In this document: positions 28,969 to 35,753 of the stretch, in pieces
Layout: every line of letters begins with the position of its first letter
Numbering within the stretch: the stretch's first letter is position 1
The notes under the pieces: model-generated
The model's input: only the letters and a program-made list of their open reading frames with translations
The model's database searches: none
Told to the model about the DNA's origin: nothing
Translations under genes and position numbers: made by a program
DNA from: Ornithobacterium rhinotracheale
GTDB taxonomy: Bacteria; Bacteroidota; Bacteroidia; Flavobacteriales; Weeksellaceae
DNA length: 64,000 nt
Direction of reading: 5' to 3'
NCBI RefSeq assembly: GCF_004088395.1
Contig: NZ_CP035107.1
Span: forward strand, 1,875,001-1,939,000

Positions 28969-29619
28969 ATGAAACAGAGTTTAAGCAAAGCCACTGAAGT
29001 GCTCGAGGTGAAGGAGAGTGCCGCTGGTTTGATTTTAAAGGGGAATTCAAGTACTGATTTTTCACAGGTGCAAATTGAGTCTTACCTAGTAGATGAAACC
29101 TTTACTAAAAAGGTTTTGGTCCCAAAGATGAGCGTTAAGCTATTTACAGAATTGTTGGGCGTGCATTTCATCAAATTGCAAACAACAATTGATAGCGACA
29201 AAGTAGCGGTAATTCCTTTTTCTAAATCTGGAAGTTTGCCACTTGATGACAAAACTTACATTGAGTTCCATGTATCGGGTGGACAAGCACAGAATGTAAC
29301 TGCAGAAACATTTGAGGCTATTGGAAGTGCAGAGCCTATTTATGTTCAGCAGGTGAAACTTGACCAAAACATTAGTGTAAAGGATGTCGATGTATTAGCA
29401 TTTGATTATTTGGTAGCTGAGAAAACACCAAATGAATTACAAGTTATCAATGCACAGGGCAAAACAAGGATTTCGCAACTACAACTTGATTATGCAAAAA
29501 ATGCAAGGATTGATGAGTTATCGAAATTACCTGCATTAGATTTAACAGGCTTGTACACTTTGGCGGTGTATAAAAATGTTGGTGAAGAATTTACATTCTA
29601 TTTGTTAGACGCAAAATAA
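28969..29619 (+). CDS. Candidate major coat protein of the phage-like element
   Basis: A 216-residue protein with no signal peptide or membrane span and an alternating hydrophobic pattern typical of an all-beta fold (for example KVAVIPFSKSGSLPLDD, TYIEFHVSGG, VDVLAFDYLV). Its N-terminal half has a loose resemblance to the N-terminal beta-barrel of PM2-type P2 coat proteins. It is short for a double jelly roll (PM2 P2 is about 269 residues), so a single jelly roll or another structural role is possible. It is the first gene after the replication module, where coat genes often lie. I do not recognise a named family. Confidence 0.4.
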   Translation: MKQSLSKATEVLEVKESAAGLILKGNSSTDFSQVQIESYLVDETFTKKVLVPKMSVKLFTELLGVHFIKLQTTIDSDKVAVIPFSKSGSLPLDDKTYIEFHVSGGQAQNVTAETFEAIGSAEPIYVQQVKLDQNISVKDVDVLAFDYLVAEKTPNELQVINAQGKTRISQLQLDYAKNARIDELSKLPALDLTGLYTLAVYKNVGEEFTFYLLDAK

Positions 29620-29626
29620 TATTGAA

Positions 29627-30394
29627 ATGATAGGAGCAATAACAGCGGTAAGTAGTTTAATTGGAAGTGTGGGGGGCGGTAACGCCTCCGGCTCCTCTCT
29701 TGGTCAATTTGGAGGAAAGATAGTAGGCGGTGTATTAAGTAAGATAACTGGCGGTTTAGATAGTGTACTTGCAAACGGCTTTGATTTGCATTGTTGGGGC
29801 TCGAGCTGGTCGCCTAGTAGAGCGATGAAAGAAGGAACCACAATCGTTGAATGGATTATTGAGCAATCTGGATTTACTAAGGTAGCCAGTGCTGACAATT
29901 TTAATAAGGCGTTACTTTATTTAAAAGTTTGTGCAAGTGGTTTCCCATGGGGTAAAGATTGTACTAGAAAAGGTACCGAGGCACTAGCTGCAATGATAAC
30001 AGAGGCATATGGTAGAATGCTGAAAGAGTATCAGACTAAGTTTGCCTATGTGGGGGATAAAGAGTATCCTGCGGGGACAGATGTTCATTTAGATTTTCCG
30101 TTTAAGGACACTTCAAGAGGTGATGCCGTGAGTAAGGAGGTTTTGCGAGTGCCGTTCTTCAGAGAAAAAACAGATGCTGAAAGACAAGCAGATAGCCAAG
30201 CAGGTTCATCGGATTATAGACCTACTGATGATGAAACACTTAAAACTGGCATGCCTTCAGAAGGTGCACAACCAGCAGTGACAGAGGGGAAAGTTTATGG
30301 CAAAGCTACTGGACATGTGAGAAGTGGGGATAATACTCTGTTGTATTTATTACTCGGAGGTGTAACGATTTATTTATTAACCAAGAAAAAATAA
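29627..30394 (+). CDS. Structural membrane protein candidate, Gly-rich N-terminus and C-terminal membrane anchor
   Basis: A 255-residue protein. The first 50 residues are hydrophobic and Gly/Ser-rich (AVSSLIGSVGGGNASGSSLG), resembling membrane-active phage proteins. A central domain has four cysteines or so around DLHCWGSSW, LKVCASGF and GKDCTRKG. A single C-terminal span (NTLLYLLLGGVTIYLLTKKK) ends the protein. This suits a minor virion protein anchored in an internal membrane or a DNA-delivery (pilot-like) protein. It starts 7 bases after the coat-protein candidate. Confidence 0.4.
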   Translation: MIGAITAVSSLIGSVGGGNASGSSLGQFGGKIVGGVLSKITGGLDSVLANGFDLHCWGSSWSPSRAMKEGTTIVEWIIEQSGFTKVASADNFNKALLYLKVCASGFPWGKDCTRKGTEALAAMITEAYGRMLKEYQTKFAYVGDKEYPAGTDVHLDFPFKDTSRGDAVSKEVLRVPFFREKTDAERQADSQAGSSDYRPTDDETLKTGMPSEGAQPAVTEGKVYGKATGHVRSGDNTLLYLLLGGVTIYLLTKKK

Positions 30395-30413
30395 TTTTTA
30401 AAAACAAAATAAA

Positions 30414-30584
30414 ATGAAACAAGTAATAACAAAAATTGATAGTTTTTTATTGAAACCATTGAGCGGTAATGGTGCAGGGACAAGTATTGGAACCGTTTTG
30501 GTGCTGGCACTAGGTGCGGTTATTGTGTCTGTGTACATGGGCTGGATAAAAGTTAAGAGTTTCGGCAGACGCCGTGGCTGGTAG
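30414..30584 (+). CDS. Small one-span membrane protein with a basic tail
   Basis: A 56-residue protein below usual ORF limits. A Gly-rich turn (LSGNGAGTSIG) is followed by one span (TVLVLALGAVIVSVYMGWI) and a basic end KVKSFGRRRGW. Size and layout resemble small membrane or coat proteins of membrane-containing or filamentous phages. There is no Zot/pI gene, so a filamentous phage is unlikely. It lies 19 bases after the preceding gene. Confidence 0.5.
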   Translation: MKQVITKIDSFLLKPLSGNGAGTSIGTVLVLALGAVIVSVYMGWIKVKSFGRRRGW

Positions 30585-30612
30585 TTGTTTAATTAAAAAA
30601 AAAAGTATAGAA

Positions 30613-31029
30613 ATGGCGTATAATAATGGATATAATAACGGTTGGGGTGGAAATCCCAACCCTAATTTTAACCGAGGTTATAACCGCGGTTATAATAATC
30701 AGAGACAACCTAAAAAACATTCTGGGGCGAGAGCTGGACAGGGCAAGAATGGAAAGTTTTATGTTACCGCTTGGAACTATTCAAAGCAGAGAGGTATGAT
30801 AACTGTTAAAGCATTTGAAAACTCGCGTTCTGTGCGCTCGGAGTCTCAAACAGGGAATAGATTTCTGATGATGATGTTTGAGGTGTTTTATAAAAACACA
30901 GGAGCAAAGGTATTGGAGCTAGCTAATTATAATGTGAATACAGGAAAGGTGTATTTACAAAAAGTTGGCATGGTAATTAGTACCAAAGCGCCGAATGGTG
31001 GGTATTTTGGACAAATTAAAACTAGATAG
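30613..31029 (+). CDS. Asn/Gly/Tyr/Arg-rich protein, possible ssDNA-binding or internal virion protein
   Basis: About 138 residues starting at the ATG at 30613 (the longer frame from 30574 begins inside the upstream gene). Residues 1-32 are repeats of NNGYNNGW, NRGYNRGYNN type, followed by a basic KKHSGARAGQGKNGK and a beta-rich C-terminal domain with AWNYSKQRGMITVKAFENS. Arg/Gly/Tyr repeats with a beta domain suit nucleic-acid binding and genome condensation, but this is inference. No family recognised. Confidence 0.45.
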   Translation: MAYNNGYNNGWGGNPNPNFNRGYNRGYNNQRQPKKHSGARAGQGKNGKFYVTAWNYSKQRGMITVKAFENSRSVRSESQTGNRFLMMMFEVFYKNTGAKVLELANYNVNTGKVYLQKVGMVISTKAPNGGYFGQIKTR

Positions 31030-31031
31030 TT

Positions 31032-31220
31032 ATGTTTAAAAATATTAGAAGTTTGATGAAAAGTATTCCGACATTGTTGAAATATGTGCAATGTGCAAAA
31101 ATTTGCTTGCACCATGCGTATGAGGCAAAAAAAGAGATAGATACGCTTTTTGATGATGTGGAGGGTAATGAACCTGAGTATCTTCAGAATGAGGATCCAG
31201 ATAAGGAGCATTTGTGGTAA
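31032..31220 (+). CDS. Small amphipathic protein of the phage-like element
   Basis: A 62-residue protein (MFKNIRSLMKSIPTLLKYVQ...) with an amphipathic, basic N-terminal half and a very acidic C-terminus (DDVEGNEPEYLQNEDPD). It starts 2 bases after the preceding stop. Function unknown; the charge split could suit a scaffold or peripheral membrane protein. Confidence 0.4.
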   Translation: MFKNIRSLMKSIPTLLKYVQCAKICLHHAYEAKKEIDTLFDDVEGNEPEYLQNEDPDKEHLW

Positions 31221-31234
31221 TTTGATTTGTTGAG

Positions 31235-31333
31235 ATGAGGATGTTAAGTAGTGTTGTAATGGCGGTTATATACATTGGAATGATTATGCTTTCTGATGTC
31301 TTAAAGGACCAAATAAAAGAAACATTTAAGTAA
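31235..31333 (+). CDS. Very small one-span membrane protein
   Basis: A 32-residue frame (MRMLSSVVMAVIYIGMIMLS...) with one hydrophobic span and a charged end. Its stop overlaps the next start as TAATG, the coupling used across this cluster, which supports translation. Too short for certainty. Confidence 0.35.
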   Translation: MRMLSSVVMAVIYIGMIMLSDVLKDQIKETFK

Positions 31334-31704
31334 TGAAGTTTTTGAGTGATTTAACAAATGTATTAAAGCTATTGGGGGTTGCTCTAGTAGCTTTAATCAT
31401 ATGGATGGCATTTAAGGGTTTTCAGAAAACTGTGCTTTTGGGTAAAGACGGCATACCTGATAAAATTTCGGAGGCTTTTAGACAAAAGACATCTAAAGAG
31501 CAATTTCGTATTTATTTAGATTATTGGGCGGTGCGTGCTAAATGGTTCTTTTTTGGAAGTTATCCAAGCCTAAGTGATGAGCAGGTAAAGCATTTAAGAA
31601 ATGAAAACAAGAATTTAGGAAGTTTTGTAGGTCGGTTCTTCCAGGAACAACAGAAATTGTTGGAAAAATACGATTTGCAAAAAGAAAATAGATACCAACA
31701 TTAA
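31333..31704 (+). CDS. One-span membrane protein of the phage-like element
   Basis: A 123-residue protein with an N-terminal span (LKLLGVALVALIIWMAFKGF) and a basic, aromatic soluble region (YLDYWAVRAKWFFFGSYPSL) ending in a helical segment. It overlaps both neighbours through TAATG junctions, so it is translated with the lysin that follows. Function unknown; a virion membrane protein or lysis helper is possible. Confidence 0.5.
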   Translation: MKFLSDLTNVLKLLGVALVALIIWMAFKGFQKTVLLGKDGIPDKISEAFRQKTSKEQFRIYLDYWAVRAKWFFFGSYPSLSDEQVKHLRNENKNLGSFVGRFFQEQQKLLEKYDLQKENRYQH

Positions 31705-32555
31705 TGAGAAAAAATAGAGATAAAAAAATGACATATTTACAAGCATTAGGCTGGCTGGTAGGCGGATGGAGTGCCTATAAATTATATGAAAGTGTGGCTA
31801 AGCCAAAGGGAAAAGTTGAGTTTGGAGAATTGAACCTTGTGGGCGTTGATGATGAAACATTTAATCCAGATGAGGCATTGAGAAAGTTTGATGAGCAAAA
31901 AGCTATGTTAAAATTGCAATTTGACCCATCAGAACCTCAAGGCAAAGAGCATGAAAGATGGATTTTCATTGAATTGTGCAAGCTCGTTAAAGCTGGGAAA
32001 ATGGAGAAAAATCATGCAGCTGCTATTATGGCAAATATGATGATTGAATGCCATTTTAAATTATCGACAGAGCACCCAGACTATAAATTTTCTAATAAAC
32101 AAGGTCGTTATGATTTGAGAGGAAAAGAAAAAGAGTACTTTATGTGGCGTTATGGTGGCGCTAAAACAAGTTATAAAAGTGGAGCACATGGTAGAAGAAA
32201 TTTAGGGAATATTACTGCCTTAGATGGTTACACTTTCAGAGGTCGAGGATTTTGTCAGTTGACGGGTAGAGAACTGTATGAAAGGGCTAAGCGTATTTTT
32301 AAGTTAGATTTTGTTTCAAATCCTGAATTAGTATTACAAAAAGAATATGCTTTTAATATTGCTGTAACTTTCTTTATGGGATGGAAAGGTGGTTTTTTTG
32401 CTAATCCTAAATATGTTTTGCCTAAGGTTATGCCTAATGGTAGTGCTGACTTTTCTATGTCTAGATTTTGTTTAAATCCTGGAGAAACTGAAAAATATGG
32501 ACAAGTAAACAGATTTGGAAATGCTTATTTAAAAATATTCAATATTGTATTATGA
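31704..32555 (+). CDS. Membrane-anchored GH19-type lysozyme/chitinase (phage lysin)
   Basis: A 283-residue protein. A short hydrophobic N-terminal segment (YLQALGWLVGGWSAYKLY) is followed by a GH19-like catalytic domain. The general-acid glutamate candidate is E115 in IMANMMIECHF. The GH19 signature appears as GYTFRGRGFCQLTGRELY (175-192) and FVSNPELV (203-210). Phage GH19 enzymes cut peptidoglycan glycan strands. An N-terminal anchor would fit a virion-borne enzyme for entry or a lysis enzyme. Start overlaps the upstream stop (TAATG) and its stop overlaps the next start (ATGA). Confidence 0.75.
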   Translation: MRKNRDKKMTYLQALGWLVGGWSAYKLYESVAKPKGKVEFGELNLVGVDDETFNPDEALRKFDEQKAMLKLQFDPSEPQGKEHERWIFIELCKLVKAGKMEKNHAAAIMANMMIECHFKLSTEHPDYKFSNKQGRYDLRGKEKEYFMWRYGGAKTSYKSGAHGRRNLGNITALDGYTFRGRGFCQLTGRELYERAKRIFKLDFVSNPELVLQKEYAFNIAVTFFMGWKGGFFANPKYVLPKVMPNGSADFSMSRFCLNPGETEKYGQVNRFGNAYLKIFNIVL

Positions 32556-33259
32556 CAAAGAGAGATAAGAAAAGGGTAAAAAAGGGTTTGTTCATCTTAT
32601 TGTTAGTTTGGTTGTTGTTTAGATTAACGAAGAAGACGAGTATAAAGGAGAAAGTAAGCACAGGAGATAATTCATTGCTTCCATTAGATACAAATAAATT
32701 CAAGGAACCTGTGAGTTTGCCCAAAGTAGAAAAACCAAAGTTTGATAAGGTTTTTGCAAAAGGCGGTTCTGCAGTGAGGAATGAAAAGGCATTTGCTCAC
32801 AAGGTGGAAGATATGATGAATGCGGAGCGAAGAAAGGGCAAGATACCTGTAAAGTCTGATGTTGTGAAGCAAGTACAGAGAGAGCAGGCACCAGATGTTT
32901 CTCCGGCAGAGCCATGTGTGGAGTGTGAGGAAGAAAAGAGACGCCGAGCACAGGAAGAAATGCCTAAACCAGTTCCAGCAGTATCTGAGCCTTTGCCATG
33001 CAATCCTTTATCTTTTGAACCGAGAGCATACGAAAATCATTGTGATGGTGGTATGTCATTGTTAGCGCAGAAAGAAAATGTTTTTGTTTATATCAATGGT
33101 CCGCACAAGCGAGTAGTTAACAAAAATGGAAAAGTGGCAAGAGTTGACGCTGGGGTGAATGTGCATATATTGCAGAACAATCACTATGTTGATGTGGATG
33201 GTGATTTTAGCACTTATGATGGAACATATAGTATAAATCAAAACGGGATTATAGAATGA
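32552..33259 (+). CDS. One-span protein with Pro/Lys-rich stalk, candidate spike or receptor-binding protein
   Basis: A 235-residue protein. A basic N-terminus (MTKRDKKRVKKG) precedes one span (LFILLLVWLLFRL), then a long Lys/Pro/Glu-rich linker with several cysteines (PCVECEEEKRRR), then a compact C-terminal beta-like domain (about 170-235, VFVYINGPHKRVVNKNGKVA). The anchor-stalk-head layout is that of a virion spike, but no family is recognised. Both ends overlap neighbours as ATGA. Confidence 0.45.
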   Translation: MTKRDKKRVKKGLFILLLVWLLFRLTKKTSIKEKVSTGDNSLLPLDTNKFKEPVSLPKVEKPKFDKVFAKGGSAVRNEKAFAHKVEDMMNAERRKGKIPVKSDVVKQVQREQAPDVSPAEPCVECEEEKRRRAQEEMPKPVPAVSEPLPCNPLSFEPRAYENHCDGGMSLLAQKENVFVYINGPHKRVVNKNGKVARVDAGVNVHILQNNHYVDVDGDFSTYDGTYSINQNGIIE

Positions 33260-33432
33260 CGAATTTTGTAGATAGGACAAAAATTTATTCGATTTTAGGA
33301 TTTACAGGGGCGGTCTCATTTGATGAGCTGAAACCGCTTCTGGCAAGTTTATTGGCTATTGTGCTTGATTTTGCGTATAGTTTTGCAAAAAAGAAAATTA
33401 AGGATTTGAGGGATAATAAAAAAGAGGAATAG
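33256..33432 (+). CDS. Small membrane protein, possible holin
   Basis: A 58-residue protein (MTNFVDRTKIYSILGFTGAV...) with one hydrophobic stretch (LLASLLAIVLDFAYSF) and a highly charged tail (KKKIKDLRDNKKEE). Size, single span and charged C-terminus resemble small phage holins, and the lysin lies two genes upstream. Start overlaps the preceding stop as ATGA. Confidence 0.4.
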   Translation: MTNFVDRTKIYSILGFTGAVSFDELKPLLASLLAIVLDFAYSFAKKKIKDLRDNKKEE

Positions 33433-33434
33433 AG

Positions 33435-33986
33435 ATGTGCCAAAAGTTTTATTTGATTGATAATGCTAAGTTCCGCAGGGAGCTTGTTTGTTTACCTGTT
33501 TCAATGATTGATTATGATGCTGAGTGCTACTATCAGGAGTTTAATGGTGGATTGATGACGCCTGCTGGTTTTAAGAAGTATATTTTAGCGGAGTATGGGG
33601 GTGATTTGGAGGCTTATGTTTTCTTTTATCGTTTGTTGCCTCTGGATAGTGTTGAGATTAAGGATAGGGTGCCTGCTGTGGCAGAGGTTGTGGAGGAGGC
33701 TGTGCCTGTGGTGCCTGCTGTGCCTGTGGCGTCTTGGGAGAAGATTAATGAGTTTTATGGCGGGTTTGAGGTTTGGAAACGCGGGGATGATTATAAGTTT
33801 GTGAATAATGTTGAGGGTTCGGCAATTGGTGTTTATAGGTATGCTCCGCCTCAGGAGGTTTATGAGAATGAGATTTGTTATTTAGGCTATGGTCAGGAGT
33901 TTGAGTATAGTGGTGAAGTGTCTGATTTGATTGTTTGGGATGGTGTTTCAGGTACTGAGCCGAGAGATTTGAATTTTGTTGCTTAA
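33435..33986 (+). CDS. Unknown protein of the phage-like element, G/T-rich gene
   Basis: A 183-residue soluble protein (MCQKFYLIDNAKFRRELVCL...) with a Val/Ala/Pro/Glu linker near residues 78-98 separating two acidic, aromatic-rich halves. No family recognised. The coding strand is very rich in G and T and poor in C, more than its neighbours. It starts 2 bases after the holin-like gene. Confidence 0.45.
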   Translation: MCQKFYLIDNAKFRRELVCLPVSMIDYDAECYYQEFNGGLMTPAGFKKYILAEYGGDLEAYVFFYRLLPLDSVEIKDRVPAVAEVVEEAVPVVPAVPVASWEKINEFYGGFEVWKRGDDYKFVNNVEGSAIGVYRYAPPQEVYENEICYLGYGQEFEYSGEVSDLIVWDGVSGTEPRDLNFVA

Positions 33987-33995
33987 CTTTGAGGT

Positions 33996-34205
33996 GTGGG
34001 ACATAAGAATGATTATAGTTGCGTAGTGTTTGGTCGTTTTGGTGTTTTCAAGATGCAATATGTGCACGACCTTTATAAGTTTAGCAAGTGGCTTGATAGT
34101 TCCAAGTTTCGAGAATGGAAATATTTTAATGTGTATGACCGCCGAGCTGGGCAGTATTTAAGACGCTTCTACAATGGGAACTATATACCAAGATTTTTAA
34201 ATTAA
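33996..34205 (+). CDS. Small basic protein, last gene of the phage-like element
   Basis: A frame of up to 69 residues from a GTG at 33996; an internal ATG at 34053 would give 50 residues (MQYVHDLYKFSKWLDSSKFR...). It is basic and aromatic. No family recognised. It lies 9 bases after the preceding gene and 24 bases before the terminator. Confidence 0.4.
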   Translation: MGHKNDYSCVVFGRFGVFKMQYVHDLYKFSKWLDSSKFREWKYFNVYDRRAGQYLRRFYNGNYIPRFLN

Positions 34206-34228
34206 TTTGTTTGTTTTGAATAATGAGA

Positions 34229-34265
34229 GAGACTGCATCCTTGTTGGTGTGGTTTCTTTTTTTTT
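34229..34265 (+). terminator. Terminator of the phage-like operon
   Basis: An 11-bp stem with four G-U pairs (34229-34239 with 34246-34256), a 6-base loop and nine T residues. It follows the last gene of the cassette and marks the likely right limit of its transcription. Confidence 0.75.
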
Positions 34266-34344
34266 ATCTTTTTGCTTTGCTGAAAATTGGCATTTGTTTT
34301 GATAATGGTATTAACATATTTAAAAATCACTTAAAATTATTATC

Positions 34345-34680
34345 ATGAAAAAAATCTTACTATCATTTGGACTATGTTTGGCTATAACCGCTGGATATGC
34401 ACAAAGCAAAGAGGCAAAAAAAGAAATAAGAAAGTACTACACTGAAAAACAGATTAAGTACATTGAAAAAGAGTTAAAAAACCTTTTAGGCAATGATGAT
34501 TATACAGGTAATAGATTTCAGATTTTTGATGATTTTTATTGTAAATATGAGTTCCCAAAAGGTGAAAAACAAGCAATAGCTTATTTTGAATATTTTTTAG
34601 CTCCATATTCTGAAAAATCACCACATAGAGGTTATAGATATTATTTATTTAGTTTGTTGGACCCTCAAAATATAGACTAA
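34345..34680 (+). CDS. Small secreted protein of unknown function
   Basis: A 111-residue protein with a clear signal peptide (MKKILLSFGLCLAITAGYAQ) and a charged, lysine/tyrosine-rich mature part. No family recognised. Its stop overlaps the transposase start as TAATG, unusual for an insertion sequence. It may be a chromosomal gene cut by the IS30 insertion, a passenger, or a phage-borne extra gene. No promoter of the TAnnTTTG type was found in the preceding 80 bases. Confidence 0.5.
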   Translation: MKKILLSFGLCLAITAGYAQSKEAKKEIRKYYTEKQIKYIEKELKNLLGNDDYTGNRFQIFDDFYCKYEFPKGEKQAIAYFEYFLAPYSEKSPHRGYRYYLFSLLDPQNID

Positions 34681-35654
34681 TGGCACGAACATTTAAGCAT
34701 TTGGATTTGCTCGAAAGAGGAATGATAGAGGCGTATTTAAAGGCTGGTTGGTCTATCTCTAAAATAGCCCGTGAACTGAAAAGGGATAAATCTACGATAA
34801 GCAGGGAGTTAAAGAGAAACCGAACGAAGAAAGGAAAATATAAAGCAAAGACAGCACAGACGCTCTATTCTGAAAAGAAAGAGCGTTTTTTGCGTTATAG
34901 AAGGTTCACAAAAGACATTGAGAAAAGAGTAAAACAATTTTTGTACAAAAGATATTCACCGCTCCAAATAGTCGGTTATTGTAAAAGGCTGGGTCTTGCT
35001 ATGGTTTCGGTGGAAAGAATTTACCAATACATAAGAGAGGATAAGCGAAAGGGAGGTTATTTGTATAAGTATTGCCGTCACGCTTTGAAAAAGAGAAAGG
35101 CGCAAGTGTCAAAATCTGTTGGGAAGATAAAAAACCGTACAAGTATAGATGAGAGACCTCAAGTTGTGAATGATAGAAAAGAGTTCGGACATTGGGAGGG
35201 TGATTTAGTAGAGGGCAAAAATCATAAGGGTTTTTTATTAACACTTACAGAAAGAGTATCAAGGTTTTTATTTATTAGATATATACCTAATAAAAGTGCT
35301 GATGTTGTGGCAAATGCGATGATAGATGTTTTGGTTCCGTACAAGGGGGTGGTTAAGTCTATTACGGTGGATAATGGTTTGGAGTTTGCACAGCACGAAC
35401 GGGTGGGGAAGAGATTGGGGGCGCGTGTTTTTTTTACGCACCCTTATTCTAGTTGGGAAAAGGGACAAATTGAGCATATGAACAAACTTGTTAGACAATA
35501 TGTGAAAAAAGGTTCAGCAATCACAAAAAGTACCGCTAACAAGCTGAAAGCGGTACAAAAAGAGATAAATGACAGACCTTTTAAAGTGTTAAATTTTTGC
35601 AAGCCTCGTGATGTTTTTTATACATTTGTGGAAAATGTTGCATTTAGTGCTTGA
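34680..35654 (+). CDS. IS30-family transposase, apparently intact
   Basis: A 324-residue transposase. The N-terminal HTH region (GWSISKIARELKRDKSTISR) binds the terminal repeats. The DDE catalytic domain shows HWEGDLVEG (first Asp), ITVDNGLEF (second Asp) and THPYSSWEKGQIEHMNKLVR (Glu). Length is usual for the family. Terminal inverted repeats could not be identified with confidence, so the IS limits are open. It lies between the phage-like cassette and the ompA-like gene and could have mobilised the cassette, though this is speculation. Confidence 0.9.
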   Translation: MARTFKHLDLLERGMIEAYLKAGWSISKIARELKRDKSTISRELKRNRTKKGKYKAKTAQTLYSEKKERFLRYRRFTKDIEKRVKQFLYKRYSPLQIVGYCKRLGLAMVSVERIYQYIREDKRKGGYLYKYCRHALKKRKAQVSKSVGKIKNRTSIDERPQVVNDRKEFGHWEGDLVEGKNHKGFLLTLTERVSRFLFIRYIPNKSADVVANAMIDVLVPYKGVVKSITVDNGLEFAQHERVGKRLGARVFFTHPYSSWEKGQIEHMNKLVRQYVKKGSAITKSTANKLKAVQKEINDRPFKVLNFCKPRDVFYTFVENVAFSA

Positions 35655-35661
35655 ATCTAGC

Positions 35662-35710
35662 AAAAAATGTTCTAACTTAGGATTTTAACAACCAAATTAG
35701 AACATTTTTT
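35662..35710. terminator. Bidirectional terminator between transposase and OmpA-family gene
   Basis: A perfect 14-bp inverted repeat (AAAAAATGTTCTAA and TTAGAACATTTTTT) with a 21-base loop lies between two converging genes. The A/T ends provide T runs on both strands. Confidence 0.65.
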
Positions 35711-35753
35711 ATTTCTTAAAAATTAGATTTTTAGCTATTTTTTTTATGAAATT

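Larger units (their letters stand above)
27230..34265 (+). mobile_element. Integrated ssDNA-phage-like element (about 7 kb)
   Basis: A run of 14 plus-strand genes interrupts minus-strand housekeeping DNA. It contains a rolling-circle Rep, an HTH protein, a candidate coat protein, at least six proteins with one membrane span, and a GH19-type lysin. Genes from 31235 to 33432 mostly share stop/start bases. A hairpin precedes rep and a strong terminator closes the set. No tail, terminase, portal, Zot, integrase or Walker A protein is present. Boundaries are approximate: no convincing direct repeats were found. The layout resembles ssDNA phages of Flavobacteriia (FLiP, Obscuriviridae), but this is an inference from gene content. 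Confidence 0.7.

Noticed and set aside
30414-30584. Filamentous phage (inovirus) major coat protein
   Set aside because: Size and layout fit, but there is no Zot/pI ATPase, no pIII-like adsorption protein, and a GH19-type lysin is present, which filamentous phages do not need.
27230-34265. Classical Microviridae prophage
   Set aside because: Rep has microvirus-like motifs, but no gene of about 500-600 residues resembling the VP1 capsid protein is present and no VP2 homologue is recognisable.
34680-35654. IS30 transposase as a phage integrase
   Set aside because: Attractive from position, but there is no terminal repeat at the left end of the phage-like cassette matching the IS side, so it is mentioned only as a possibility.
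34203-35699. Inverted repeat pair TAATTTGTTTGTT (34203-34215) and AACAACCAAATTA (35687-35699) as ends of the IS30 element
   Set aside because: Match is 12 of 13 but low in complexity, does not extend inwards or outwards, and would put the phage terminator and a secreted gene inside the IS. Not supported well enough.
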